From Caryophanales bacterium (GTDB taxonomy: Bacteria; Bacillota; Bacilli; Alicyclobacillales; SLC66), in NCBI GenBank assembly GCA_027341705.1, contig DAIELO010000005.1:1-23215 (forward strand): a stretch of DNA of 23,215 nucleotides. The letters are read 5' to 3'. Shown one piece after another: positions 16,139 to 23,215 of this stretch (its first letter is position 1; each line of letters begins with the position of its first letter). The translations under genes and the position numbers were made by a program. The notes under the pieces are model-generated. The model made no database searches and was not told where the DNA came from. It saw nothing but the letters and a program-made list of their open reading frames with translations.

Positions 16139-17257
16139 TCATGCCAAAACGTCTTCAAGCGGTGTGTAGTCAAGTTGTAACCCTTTAGCGACCGCTTCAT
16201 AAGTGATTTTACCATTGATCACATTCACGCCTTTTGCAAGCGACGTGCTTGAAAATACAGCTGCGCGATATCCCTTATTTGCTAATTGTAATGCATAGGG
16301 AAGCGTGGAATTAGTTAATGCAAGCGTGGAAGTCCGAGGAACAGCACCCGGCATATTCGCGACAGCATAATGTATTACTCCATATTTTTCATAAGTAGGA
16401 TTGCTATGTGTGGTCACTCGGTCAATCGTTTCAATAGAACCACCCTGATCAATCGCGACATCCACAATAACGGAACCCTTGGACATATTCTTAACCATAT
16501 TCTCAGTCACTAGTTTGGGCGCACGAGATCCAGGAATCAATACGGCACCGATGAGCAGATCAGCCTTACTCACTGCCTGTTCGATATTGTATACATTGGA
16601 CATCAGTGTTCGCACGCGTCCAGTAAACATGTCATCTAACTGCCTCAAGCGGTCGGGGCTGACATCCAAAATCGTTACATCCGCACCAGTACCAAGCGCC
16701 ATTTTCGCCGCATTGGTGCCGACTATTCCCCCACCCACGATCACCACTTCACCTGGCAGCACGCCAGGCACGCCACCAAGCAAAATACCTTTGCCACCTT
16801 GTTGGCGTTCTAGGTATTGAGCACCAATTTGCACAGCCATGCGACCTGCCACTTCACTCATGGGTGTTAACAGCGGCAACGACCGATCTGGTAACTGAAT
16901 CGTTTCATATGCAATAGCAATCACACCACTGTCCATCAGCGCTTTCGTCAACTCATATTCTGGAGCCAAGTGCAAGTAGGTGAAGAGAATTAGATTCTGA
17001 CGAAAAAAGCCGAATTCGTCTGGAAGTGGCTCTTTCACTTTCATGATCATATCTGCGCCTTGCCAGACTTGTGCAGCTTGTCCCAGCACTTTCGCGCCTG
17101 CCGCTTGATAATCTTCGTCATGAAATCCACTGCCAGTCCCGACATTCTGCTCTACCAACACAACATGTCCATTAGCAACCAATGCTCTGGCTCCACCTGG
17201 GGTCAATGCCACGCGATTTTCATTGTCTTTAATCTCTTTGGGCACACCGATAATCAA
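16139..17257 (-). CDS. ald: Alanine dehydrogenase
   Basis: Oxidatively deaminates L-alanine to pyruvate with NAD; in Bacillus it (spoVN) is needed for normal sporulation. The length is 372 aa. The N-terminus [19 protein letters not shown] and the catalytic regions MKVKEPL (lysine) and TYLHLAP (histidine) are present. The NAD-binding Rossmann loop is [14 protein letters not shown]. The ORF extends to an ATG at 17284, but that lies before the ribosome site GGGAGGG. The TTG at 17255-17257, 8 nt after it, gives the canonical [10 protein letters not shown] start. Upstream is the RNHCP protein gene (33 nt); downstream is the small membrane ORF (42 nt), with no terminator seen. Confidence 0.96.
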   Translation of the reverse strand: MIIGVPKEIKDNENRVALTPGGARALVANGHVVLVEQNVGTGSGFHDEDYQAAGAKVLGQAAQVWQGADMIMKVKEPLPDEFGFFRQNLILFTYLHLAPEYELTKALMDSGVIAIAYETIQLPDRSLPLLTPMSEVAGRMAVQIGAQYLERQQGGKGILLGGVPGVLPGEVVIVGGGIVGTNAAKMALGTGADVTILDVSPDRLRQLDDMFTGRVRTLMSNVYNIEQAVSKADLLIGAVLIPGSRAPKLVTENMVKNMSKGSVIVDVAIDQGGSIETIDRVTTHSNPTYEKYGVIHYAVANMPGAVPRTSTLALTNSTLPYALQLANKGYRAAVFSSTSLAKGVNVINGKITYEAVAKGLQLDYTPLEDVLA

Positions 17258-17290
17258 TTCAATTACCCTCCCATCAATTGGCATTCCACG

Positions 17291-17623
17291 TTACTTGGCG
17301 GATGCCCTAAAAATAGTTAACACCAGTTCAAAGTCATCAGCTTGCACAGGATCATCCAAAGCTAGTTTATTTACAGACTCATGCCCACACGAACGGCAGC
17401 GATGCCGGACCATATAACCCTTTTTCGAGTGGTGATAAATCTCGATTGGTTCCATGGTTCCCCCACAGTTGGCCGTGCGATCTCCAGGAAAATGATCCAA
17501 GTGAACACTGTATAAGCATACAGGACAATGGTTGCGGCAACCTGATTGTAGCGGTAATACGTGATGATGACAATTGCGGCACTCAAAAGATTCATTGATT
17601 ACTGTAAAACGTTTGCCTGACAT
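17291..17623 (-). CDS. RNHCP-domain zinc-ribbon protein
   Basis: A 110-aa protein of the RNHCP family, function unknown. The naming motif is present (CRNHCPVC near 29-36), followed by DHFPGDR and CGG. Two further cysteine pairs, C15-x2-C18 and C76-x2-C79, suggest two zinc ribbons. The longest ORF adds 16 residues. The ATG at 17621-17623 follows AGGTGG at 7 nt and is preferred. It sits between nudF (54-nt gap) and ald (33-nt gap) on the same strand, so co-expression is likely. Nucleic acid or protein binding is possible, but nothing in the sequence decides it. Confidence 0.85.
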   Translation of the reverse strand: MSGKRFTVINESFECRNCHHHVLPLQSGCRNHCPVCLYSVHLDHFPGDRTANCGGTMEPIEIYHHSKKGYMVRHRCRSCGHESVNKLALDDPVQADDFELVLTIFRASAK

Positions 17624-17677
17624 GTAAATACCACCTGCTGTGAGTATATTCGATGGCAAGATTGCAAGCAAATCAGA

Positions 17678-18223
17678 CTAAGTAGCGGATGATTCATACA
17701 ACCACCAATTCAGTCCGATTAAGGTTTTCGCATCCTTGATCTGACCTGTGCGAATAAGATGAATGATCTCTTCTTTTGAATAGGCTTGACTGTCAATAAA
17801 TTCATCTTCATCAGGCTGCATCTTGTCAAAAGTGAGCCCTCTCGCCACATATAGGTGCATGATCTCATCAGAAAAACCAGGGGTAGAATAAAAGTCCATC
17901 ACTTTTTTCAGTTCGTTCGCTTGGTAACCTGTCTCTTCTAACAATTCGCGAAAAGCTGCCTCTGCCAGCGGTTCACCCTGTTCTAACTTGCCAGCAGGAA
18001 TTTCTATCGACACTTGACGAATCGGATGGCGATACTGTGTGACAAGCAGCAATTTCCCAGCTTGCGTTTCAGCGACAATAGCCACTGCCCCTGGATGTTC
18101 TACGACTTCTCGCGTGGTTTCTTTCCCATCAGGGAGCTTGACTGTATCTACGCGCAAATGGATCATTCTGCCATGAAAAATATCTTGTTTTGATACGAGT
18201 GTCTCCACCAAATGTGCGGTCAA
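17678..18223 (-). CDS. nudF: ADP-ribose pyrophosphatase, Nudix family
   Basis: Hydrolyses ADP-ribose to AMP and ribose 5-phosphate. The length is 181 aa. The Nudix box is complete from G78 to Y100 (G-x5-E84, R92-E93, E96-E97-x-G99). EIPAGKLEQGE precedes the helix, and DEIMHLYVARGL lies downstream as in NudF/YqkG. The ORF extends to an ATG at 18241, but AAGGAGG occurs just inside it. The TTG at 18221-18223, 8 nt after that site, is the likely start. A TATAAA lies upstream in the 62-nt divergent gap shared with the small plus-strand gene, without a clear -35. Confidence 0.9.
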   Translation of the reverse strand: MTAHLVETLVSKQDIFHGRMIHLRVDTVKLPDGKETTREVVEHPGAVAIVAETQAGKLLLVTQYRHPIRQVSIEIPAGKLEQGEPLAEAAFRELLEETGYQANELKKVMDFYSTPGFSDEIMHLYVARGLTFDKMQPDEDEFIDSQAYSKEEIIHLIRTGQIKDAKTLIGLNWWLYESSAT

Positions 18224-18285
18224 TGTGCATTCCTCCTTCATATTTTATAGGTCATCTTGCATACATCAGTACAAGAGGTGATCAC

Positions 18286-18435
18286 ATGTACATTTATTTT
18301 AGTTCTCGCAAGTTAATTCTTAAGGGTACCCCCACCCAAGTGTACAACGTGCTTCGTATGCTTTGCGAAAATGAACAGGAGCCTCTCGGCGACTGGCTGA
18401 AGCGTCACACTACCATAAATAAACCCCGCGAGTGA
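18286..18435 (+). CDS. Small peptide, probable MciZ-like FtsZ-ring inhibitor
   Basis: A 49-aa product with its own ribosome site (AGAGGTGATCAC-ATG, a near-perfect anti-SD match). The longer ORF from 18190 overlaps nudF and has no site. The pattern, a short N-terminal strand ending KLILKG, a helix beginning around TPTQVYNVLRML, then GDWLKRH near the end, resembles Bacillus MciZ (strand ending VVLVGK, helix, then VKDWI). MciZ is a sporulation-time peptide that binds FtsZ and blocks Z-ring formation. Location next to nudF agrees with my recollection of Bacillus gene order. The resemblance was judged by eye over a very short sequence, so I give no gene symbol. No strong SigH promoter was found. 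Confidence 0.55.
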   Translation: MYIYFSSRKLILKGTPTQVYNVLRMLCENEQEPLGDWLKRHTTINKPRE

Positions 18436-18446
18436 CAGTGCGGGGT
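18412..18446 (-). terminator. Intrinsic terminator after the M20 peptidase gene
   Basis: A perfect 7-bp inverted repeat, ACCCCGC (18423-18429) and GCGGGGT (18440-18446), with a 10-nt loop. On the leftward strand it is followed by TTATTTATGG, so it ends the methylmalonyl module 17 nt after the peptidase stop. The plus-strand small gene stops inside the loop, but no T-run follows on that strand. Confidence 0.75.
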
Positions 18447-18462
18447 AATGAACCATCGTTGC

Positions 18463-19599
18463 TTATGCGTATTGTAAACTTGCCCGAATGATCTCTATAA
18501 TTAACTCAGCGCCGCGCACGAGTTCTGCGATGCCAATCCATTCTTCAAGTGTGTGCACTTGTTGATATCCCATTGCTAAATTAAGTACAGGAATACCTTT
18601 GCTTGCGATCACGTTGGCATCACTTCCCCCACCAGTGGGGCCAAAGTGAGGAACGAGGTTCATTGATGCCATTGCATCCCTAATAATCTCATACAAAAAA
18701 GAATCTCCATCAATATGAAGTGCGGGATAACTATCCATCCACTGCAGTTCCACTTGAGCTCCGTACTCGTCAGCCGTGTCTTTTAGTACACGAGTCATGT
18801 CAGCCACTTGGGCTGTCAACTTACCTGATTTGAGACTACGAACTTCGGCATGAAATTCCACCCGATCACAGACAATATTAGTAGCAATACCACCTTTTAT
18901 CATGCCAATATTAGAAGTGGTTTCTTCATCTATTCTTCCTAATTTCATTTTGGCAATCGCTTTCGCCGCCACTTCTACCGCACTAATTCCTTTTTCCGGA
19001 GCAATTCCTGCATGAGCAGCTTTGCCTAACACTCTTGCATGTAGTTTGGTCTGTGCAGGTCCTGCAGTAACGACAAATCCCAGTGGCCCACTGGAATCAA
19101 ATACAAATCCAAACTCCGCTTCTAGTCTTGCGCGTTCTAGTGCTTTTGCCCCTAATAAACCGGCCTCTTCACAAACCGTAAATACTACTTCAAGGGGCGG
19201 ATGTGGTTCCTTGTCTTTACTTAACATGCGCAGTAAATGTAATATTCCGGCGATACCAGCCTTGTCATCAGCACCAAGCACGGTCTTGCCATCGCTTGTG
19301 ATGCGATCTTCATGCCGAATTGGTAACACGCCTAACCCTGGTGCCGCCGTATCCATATGTGCCATGAGCAAGATCGTCTTTTTGTTAGGTTCTCCTGGCA
19401 CACGCACGATCAGGTTGCCGGAACTACCACCGACTATTGCCGCTGCGCCATCTTCTTCTACTTCATAGCCCAATTCTTCGACAACACCGCGGATGTAAGC
19501 GGCCACATTCGCTTCATCTCGTGATTCACTAGAGATAGTTACCAGTGTCATAAAGTCGGCAATAAGCCCTTCACGATCCACTTGAACGACGCTGTTCAT
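18463..19599 (-). CDS. M20 metallopeptidase, peptidase T-like (YqjE family)
   Basis: A 378-aa cytosolic zinc peptidase of the PepT/M20 group. Ligand regions are visible: AHMDTAAPG (His, Asp), LGADDKAGIAG (bridging Asp), the general base pair in TVCEEAGLLGA, the Asp in FVFDSSGP and the C-terminal His in QQVHTLEEW. The dimerisation domain lies around 185-290. The natural substrate is unknown. In B. subtilis yqjE lies beside yqjD (a carboxyltransferase), and here the same pair occurs. The ATG start has only a modest site (ATAGGG or AAAGGGG at poor spacing), so a small start error is possible. Confidence 0.9.
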   Translation of the reverse strand: MNSVVQVDREGLIADFMTLVTISSESRDEANVAAYIRGVVEELGYEVEEDGAAAIVGGSSGNLIVRVPGEPNKKTILLMAHMDTAAPGLGVLPIRHEDRITSDGKTVLGADDKAGIAGILHLLRMLSKDKEPHPPLEVVFTVCEEAGLLGAKALERARLEAEFGFVFDSSGPLGFVVTAGPAQTKLHARVLGKAAHAGIAPEKGISAVEVAAKAIAKMKLGRIDEETTSNIGMIKGGIATNIVCDRVEFHAEVRSLKSGKLTAQVADMTRVLKDTADEYGAQVELQWMDSYPALHIDGDSFLYEIIRDAMASMNLVPHFGPTGGGSDANVIASKGIPVLNLAMGYQQVHTLEEWIGIAELVRGAELIIEIIRASLQYA

Positions 19600-19624
19600 G
19601 AGCCCTATCGTCCCCTTTAAGGCG

Positions 19625-19652
19625 TATTCCTTTGTACTATTACAAAGGAATA
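19625..19652. repeat. 12-bp perfect inverted repeat at the end of the carboxyltransferase gene
   Basis: TATTCCTTTGTA (19625-19636) and TACAAAGGAATA (19641-19652) flank a 4-nt loop. On the leftward transcript the hairpin includes the last codons and TAA stop of the carboxyltransferase gene. No T-run follows it, so it does not look like an ordinary terminator. It lies 26 nt before the peptidase start. Confidence 0.8.
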
Positions 19653-21181
19653 TTGCCGTGTTTTTTCGGCATGCGAACCTCTTCTTTATTACGCAACATC
19701 TCTAGTGCATCAATCAGTTTGGCGCGCGTCTCGCGAGGGTCAATGACATCGTCGATCATGCCTGCAGCGGCAGCGATATACGGGTTAACAAAGCGCTCTT
19801 TATATTCCGCGATTTTTTGTGCACGAGTCGCTTCTGGACTGCCACTTTGAGCGATTTCCCGCGCATAAATAATATTTGCTGCGCCTTCAGGTCCCATCAC
19901 TGCGACTTCACCAGTGGGCCAAGAAAGTACCAAATCTGCGCCAATTGACTTTGAATTGAGCGCCACATAGGCACCACCATAGGCTTTGCGCAAAATGACA
20001 GTAATTTTTGGTACCACCGCTTCTGAATACGCGTAGAGAATTTTCGCGCCATGGCGAATAATACCACGGTGTTCCTGCATGATGCCTGGAATAAACCCAG
20101 TGACATCTTCAAAAGTGATAATCGGGATATTGAACGAATCACAAAAGCGGATAAAACGCGCAATTTTATCGGAAGAATCAATGTCGAGCCCACCCGCCAT
20201 GTACTTCGGTTGATTCGCAATAATTCCCACTGAATACCCATCCATACGAGCAAAACCAACCACCGCATTTTTTGCAAATGTCGGCATCACTTCAAGAAAA
20301 TCGCCAAAATCCACCACTTGTTTGATGACTTGCAACACATCGTATACTTTTGTACTGTCCACTGGCACCAAGCGCAACATTGCTTCATCTGCTGCCCGTT
20401 GTTCATCTGGGACAGCACGTGGTGGCATTTCTTTGTGATTTTGCGGCAAGTAAGCAAGTAATTTCCGAACGTCTGCAAATACCTCTTCTTCTGTTGGTGC
20501 TGTAAAGTGAGCCACGCCGCTTACGCTAGAGTGAACTTTCGCACCCCCTAGATCTTCCGACGAGATCACCTCACCTGTCACCGTTCCAATTACTTTCGGC
20601 CCAGTAATAAACATCTGGCTGGTTTTTTCCACCATAAAAATAAAATCAGTAATCGCTGGTGAATATACTGCTCCACCGGCACAAGGCCCTAAAATGACAG
20701 AAATTTGCGGAACCACGCCACTATATATGGCATTTCGATAAAAAACATGTCCATAACCATCCAGTGATTCTACGCCTTCCTGAATGCGAGCGCCGCCTGA
20801 ATCATTAAGCCCCAATACAGGTGCCCCATTTTGAGCCGCTAGATCCATGATATTGGCAATTTTTTTGCCGTGCATTTCACCCAGTGATCCACCAAATACA
20901 GTAAAGTCCTGTGCGAACACAAATACGACTCGACCGGCAATTTTACCCCAACCGGTCACGACTCCTTCTGCCGGTACATCCATGTGTTCCATGCCAAAGT
21001 GAGAACCACTGTGTTCAATGAATGCCCCAATTTCGCGAAAAGTCCCCGCATCAAGCATCATTTCTATGCGTTCTCGCGCCGTATATTTTCCTTTTTCATG
21101 TTGCGATAAAATCCGCTTATCTCCGCCGCCTCGTTCGATTTTTTGTCGACGATCTTCTAGTTCGTATAATTTATTTTCCAC
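19640..21181 (-). CDS. Acyl-CoA carboxyltransferase subunit (propionyl-CoA carboxylase beta / methylmalonyl-CoA decarboxylase alpha type)
   Basis: Transfers a carboxyl group between biotin and propionyl-CoA/methylmalonyl-CoA. The length is 513 aa, normal for PccB/MmdA. Both crotonase-fold halves are present: the N-terminal oxyanion segments LNDSGGARIQEGV and GPCAGGAVYSPA, and the C-terminal ILRKAYGGAYVALNSKS. The ORF begins at a GTG (21185-21187) only 2 nt after AAGGAG. The GTG at 21179-21181, 8 nt away, is the likely start. No biotin carboxylase or biotin carrier gene is visible, so carboxylase versus sodium-pump decarboxylase cannot be decided. The adjacent mutase and epimerase make methylmalonyl-CoA the obvious substrate. 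It is the B. subtilis YqjD type. Confidence 0.92.
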   Translation of the reverse strand: MENKLYELEDRRQKIERGGGDKRILSQHEKGKYTARERIEMMLDAGTFREIGAFIEHSGSHFGMEHMDVPAEGVVTGWGKIAGRVVFVFAQDFTVFGGSLGEMHGKKIANIMDLAAQNGAPVLGLNDSGGARIQEGVESLDGYGHVFYRNAIYSGVVPQISVILGPCAGGAVYSPAITDFIFMVEKTSQMFITGPKVIGTVTGEVISSEDLGGAKVHSSVSGVAHFTAPTEEEVFADVRKLLAYLPQNHKEMPPRAVPDEQRAADEAMLRLVPVDSTKVYDVLQVIKQVVDFGDFLEVMPTFAKNAVVGFARMDGYSVGIIANQPKYMAGGLDIDSSDKIARFIRFCDSFNIPIITFEDVTGFIPGIMQEHRGIIRHGAKILYAYSEAVVPKITVILRKAYGGAYVALNSKSIGADLVLSWPTGEVAVMGPEGAANIIYAREIAQSGSPEATRAQKIAEYKERFVNPYIAAAAGMIDDVIDPRETRAKLIDALEMLRNKEEVRMPKKHGNIPL

Positions 21182-21186
21182 TCGCA

Positions 21187-22014
21187 CTACTCCTTATCAA
21201 TAATTTGGCAATATTCGGTCAGCACCCCAAAACTGCTTTTCGGATGAATAAAAGCAATTAATTTATCTTGTCCACCTGACCTAGGTAGCTCATCAATGAG
21301 GCGATAACCTGCTTGTCTTGATTTTTCAATCCATTCTGCCACATTGTCCACACGATATGCGATATGATGCATGCCAGGACCCTTTGCTGCGATAAATTTG
21401 CCAATTGGCCCTTCATCGTCGGTGGAAAAGAGCAATTCAATATGTAATTCTCCGGCTTGCAAAAAAACTGCGCGCACCTGTTGATCATGGATTTCTTCTT
21501 CATGAACTACAGAAAACCCTAGATGATCGCGATAAAAAGCAAGTGTTTGTTCAAGGTTCGCAACAGCAATTCCGATATGATCCACTTGCGATGGAGGATC
21601 AAACAGCACCATATCATGCCGCCCACTTACGTGGTGGCGAATATATTCTGCCATTTCACCAATCGTGCTACCTGGTGTAAAGACTTCTGCCAATCCCCTG
21701 TTTTTGAGTGCGACGACATCATCAGGAGGAATGACACCTCCACCAATAATTAGCATGTCGTCGATCCCTCGACTATGTAGGCCTTCCACGACAGCGGGAA
21801 AAAGTGTCATATGCGCTCCTGACAATGAAGATAAGCCGATGCAATCTACGTCTTCTTGGATCGCTGTCACGATGATTTGTTCGACAGTTTGGCGCAACCC
21901 AGTATAAATAACCTCTAATCCTTCATCGCGAAGTCCTTGCGCTACGACGAGTGCCCCGCGATCATGACCATCAAGTCCTGGTTTGGCAATGAGGACACGT
22001 ATCGGTTGATTCAT
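21187..22014 (-). CDS. Fusion: methylmalonyl-CoA mutase B12-binding domain + methylmalonyl-CoA epimerase
   Basis: A 275-aa two-domain protein. Residues 1-135 form the cobalamin-binding domain of methylmalonyl-CoA mutase, with the DxHxxG motif at D15-G-H17-D-R-G20 (His as lower cobalt ligand), SSLSGAH near 62-68 and the GGGVIP loop at 91-96. After a linker of about 10 residues, 143-275 is a glyoxalase/VOC-fold epimerase with metal-ligand candidates H146 (VDHIGIAV), H217 (GMHHIAY) and E267 (VLTEYCQ). The fusion would couple epimerisation of (S)- to (R)-methylmalonyl-CoA with the mutase, whose large subunit, encoded 21 nt upstream, lacks room for its own B12 domain. The ATG start has GGAGG. One continuous reading frame spans both domains. 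Confidence 0.93.
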   Translation of the reverse strand: MNQPIRVLIAKPGLDGHDRGALVVAQGLRDEGLEVIYTGLRQTVEQIIVTAIQEDVDCIGLSSLSGAHMTLFPAVVEGLHSRGIDDMLIIGGGVIPPDDVVALKNRGLAEVFTPGSTIGEMAEYIRHHVSGRHDMVLFDPPSQVDHIGIAVANLEQTLAFYRDHLGFSVVHEEEIHDQQVRAVFLQAGELHIELLFSTDDEGPIGKFIAAKGPGMHHIAYRVDNVAEWIEKSRQAGYRLIDELPRSGGQDKLIAFIHPKSSFGVLTEYCQIIDKE

Positions 22015-22035
22015 GTGGATAACCCTCCTTTATCA

Positions 22036-23215
22036 TTAAGCTGGTCTGTACTCACCAAACTCTGCTCTGAGCACATCTGAAATTTCTCCAAGCGTCGCGT
22101 ATACGCGCACTGCATTCAAAATATAAGGCATCAGGTTGTCATCGCTTTTCGCGGCGCTTTTAAGTGCCACTAGTGTTGACTCAACCGCTTGATTGTCGCG
22201 TGTTGTCTTGAGCGCTAGTAAATTTGCCTTCGCATCGCGCTCAATACGTTCATCCACGTGTAGTAGCCCGGGCATTTGCTCGTTTTCCATCGTAAATGCA
22301 TTAACCCCTACGACGACCTCGTCCTTGCGTTCAATAGCACGTTGGGTTTCGTAAGCGGCATTGTGTATTTCCCGTTGCATGTACCCTTGTTCAATCGCAC
22401 TGACAGCACCGCCCATGTCTTCGATCACGCGCAGATAATCAAGCACCCGTTGCTCAATTTGATCAGTGAGTGACTCCACATAATACGATCCACCGAGTGG
22501 ATCCACCGTATCGACCGCACCACTCTCGTGAGCGATGATTTGTTGTGTACGCAAAGCGATTCTCGCCGAATCCTCAGTTGGCAGCGCCAGTGCTTCATCT
22601 CTGGAATTCGTGTGTAAGCTCTGTGTGCCACCAAGGACGGCCGCAAGTGCCTGTAAAGTGACGCGCACAATGTTGTTGTCAGGCTGTTGCGCCGTAAGTG
22701 TTGAGCCACCTGTTTGCGTGTGGAAACGCAATTGCAAAGATTTCGGGTTTTTCGCACCAAATTCATCTTGCATCATGCGCGCCCATATTCTTCGTGCCGC
22801 CCGATATTTCGCAATTTCTTCAAAAAATAAATTATGTGCATTAAAGAAAAAGGAGAGTCTTGGCGCAAATTCATCAATATGTAACCCCGCACCAAGCGCA
22901 GCATTGACATAAGCGCGCGCGTTGGCTAGTGTAAACGCCACCTCTTGCACGGCCGTGCTGCCTGCTTCGCGAATGTGGTAGCCGCTAATGCTGATGGTGT
23001 TGAATTTGGGAAGATTTTTTGCACAAAATTCGAAGATGTTGGTGATCAAACGCATCGACGGTGCAGGAGGAAATATGTAGGTGCCACGAGCAACATATTC
23101 TTTTAAGATGTCATTTTGGATCGTGCCAGAAAGTTGCTCCATCGATACTCCTTGCTTTTCACCGACTGCAATGTACATGGCCAAAAGTACTGCGGCGGGA
23201 GCGTTAATGGTCATC
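22036..23215 (-). CDS. Methylmalonyl-CoA mutase large (catalytic) subunit, partial at the window edge
   Basis: Converts (R)-methylmalonyl-CoA to succinyl-CoA with adenosylcobalamin. The 5' part lies beyond the right edge; 393 codons of the barrel domain are visible. The reading begins inside the conserved [14 protein letters not shown]. The catalytic histidine is in [11 protein letters not shown]. Twelve residues before the PSMR arginine there is an Arg ([10 protein letters not shown]), matching Arg207 of Propionibacterium mutase, which binds the substrate carboxylate; isobutyryl-CoA mutases carry Gln there. This favours methylmalonyl-CoA. The protein ends near FGEYRPA without a B12 domain, which is supplied by the next gene. 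The [12 protein letters not shown] segment is typical of two-subunit mutases. Confidence 0.95.
   Translation of the reverse strand, partial: MTINAPAAVLLAMYIAVGEKQGVSMEQLSGTIQNDILKEYVARGTYIFPPAPSMRLITNIFEFCAKNLPKFNTISISGYHIREAGSTAVQEVAFTLANARAYVNAALGAGLHIDEFAPRLSFFFNAHNLFFEEIAKYRAARRIWARMMQDEFGAKNPKSLQLRFHTQTGGSTLTAQQPDNNIVRVTLQALAAVLGGTQSLHTNSRDEALALPTEDSARIALRTQQIIAHESGAVDTVDPLGGSYYVESLTDQIEQRVLDYLRVIEDMGGAVSAIEQGYMQREIHNAAYETQRAIERKDEVVVGVNAFTMENEQMPGLLHVDERIERDAKANLLALKTTRDNQAVESTLVALKSAAKSDDNLMPYILNAVRVYATLGEISDVLRAEFGEYRPA

Noticed and set aside
19022..19468. A 148-codon plus-strand ORF opposite the M20 peptidase gene
   Set aside because: Its composition (Ser/Pro/Thr-rich) is that of a shadow frame of the peptidase gene, and no ribosome site precedes it.
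1..23215. CRISPR arrays, tRNA/rRNA genes, insertion sequences and phage genes
   Set aside because: None seen. The only recombinase is a housekeeping XerD in its normal context, with no repeats or att-like sites around it.

Overview
The window looks like a chromosome segment from an endospore-forming Firmicute (Bacillota, class Bacilli). The evidence is a complete spoIIA operon with sigF, spoVA genes, lysA and two DacF-type carboxypeptidases, in an order close to the Bacillus subtilis order xerD - deoB - pdp - dacF - spoIIA - spoVA - lysA - rib. Protein character and frequent TTG/GTG starts fit an Alicyclobacillaceae-like acidophile, but that placement is an inference. Almost everything lies on the minus strand. 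Only three genes are on the plus strand: a D,D-carboxypeptidase, an XRE-TPR regulator and a small MciZ-like gene.

Layout, left to right. (1) 22-3226: riboflavin operon ribD-ribE-ribBA read leftward, led by an FMN riboswitch with an intrinsic terminator. (2) 3307-4650, plus strand: secreted D,D-carboxypeptidase. A 54-codon unannotated minus-strand ORF (4626-4790) overlaps its end. (3) 4851-9770: lysA, spoVAE, spoVAD, spoVAC, sigF, spoIIAB, spoIIAA, the forespore programme. A good SigH promoter with Spo0A-box-like sites lies upstream. (4) 9938-11248, plus strand: an XRE-TPR regulator wedged between spoIIAA and dacF, which are neighbours in B. subtilis. (5) 11238-17623: dacF, pdp, deoB, xerD, a 50-aa membrane peptide, ald and an RNHCP zinc-ribbon protein, all minus. 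(6) 17678-18435: nudF (minus) and a divergent MciZ-like peptide gene (plus). (7) 18463-23215: an M20 peptidase, a carboxyltransferase (mmdA/pccB type), a fused B12-domain/epimerase and methylmalonyl-CoA mutase large subunit (cut by the window end), forming a propionyl/methylmalonyl-CoA module.

How they work together: SpoIIAA, SpoIIAB and SigF form the anti-anti-sigma/anti-sigma/sigma switch of the forespore. SpoVAC/AD/AE move dipicolinic acid into the spore. LysA is the last step of the DAP/lysine route, and DacF trims peptidoglycan. Ald is linked to sporulation and germination metabolism in Bacillus. Deoxyribose/pyrimidine salvage (deoB, pdp) and chromosome-dimer resolution (xerD) are housekeeping genes in the same leftward run. 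The methylmalonyl module would interconvert propionyl-CoA and succinyl-CoA.

Most unusual points: the B12-domain/epimerase fusion, the XRE-TPR regulator (with an ambiguous start over an A7 tract) inside the sporulation locus, and small ORFs with strong ribosome sites. I saw no mobile element, CRISPR array, tRNA or rRNA. Starts were often moved inward from the longest ORF, because the best Shine-Dalgarno and family N-terminus point to an internal TTG, GTG or ATG.
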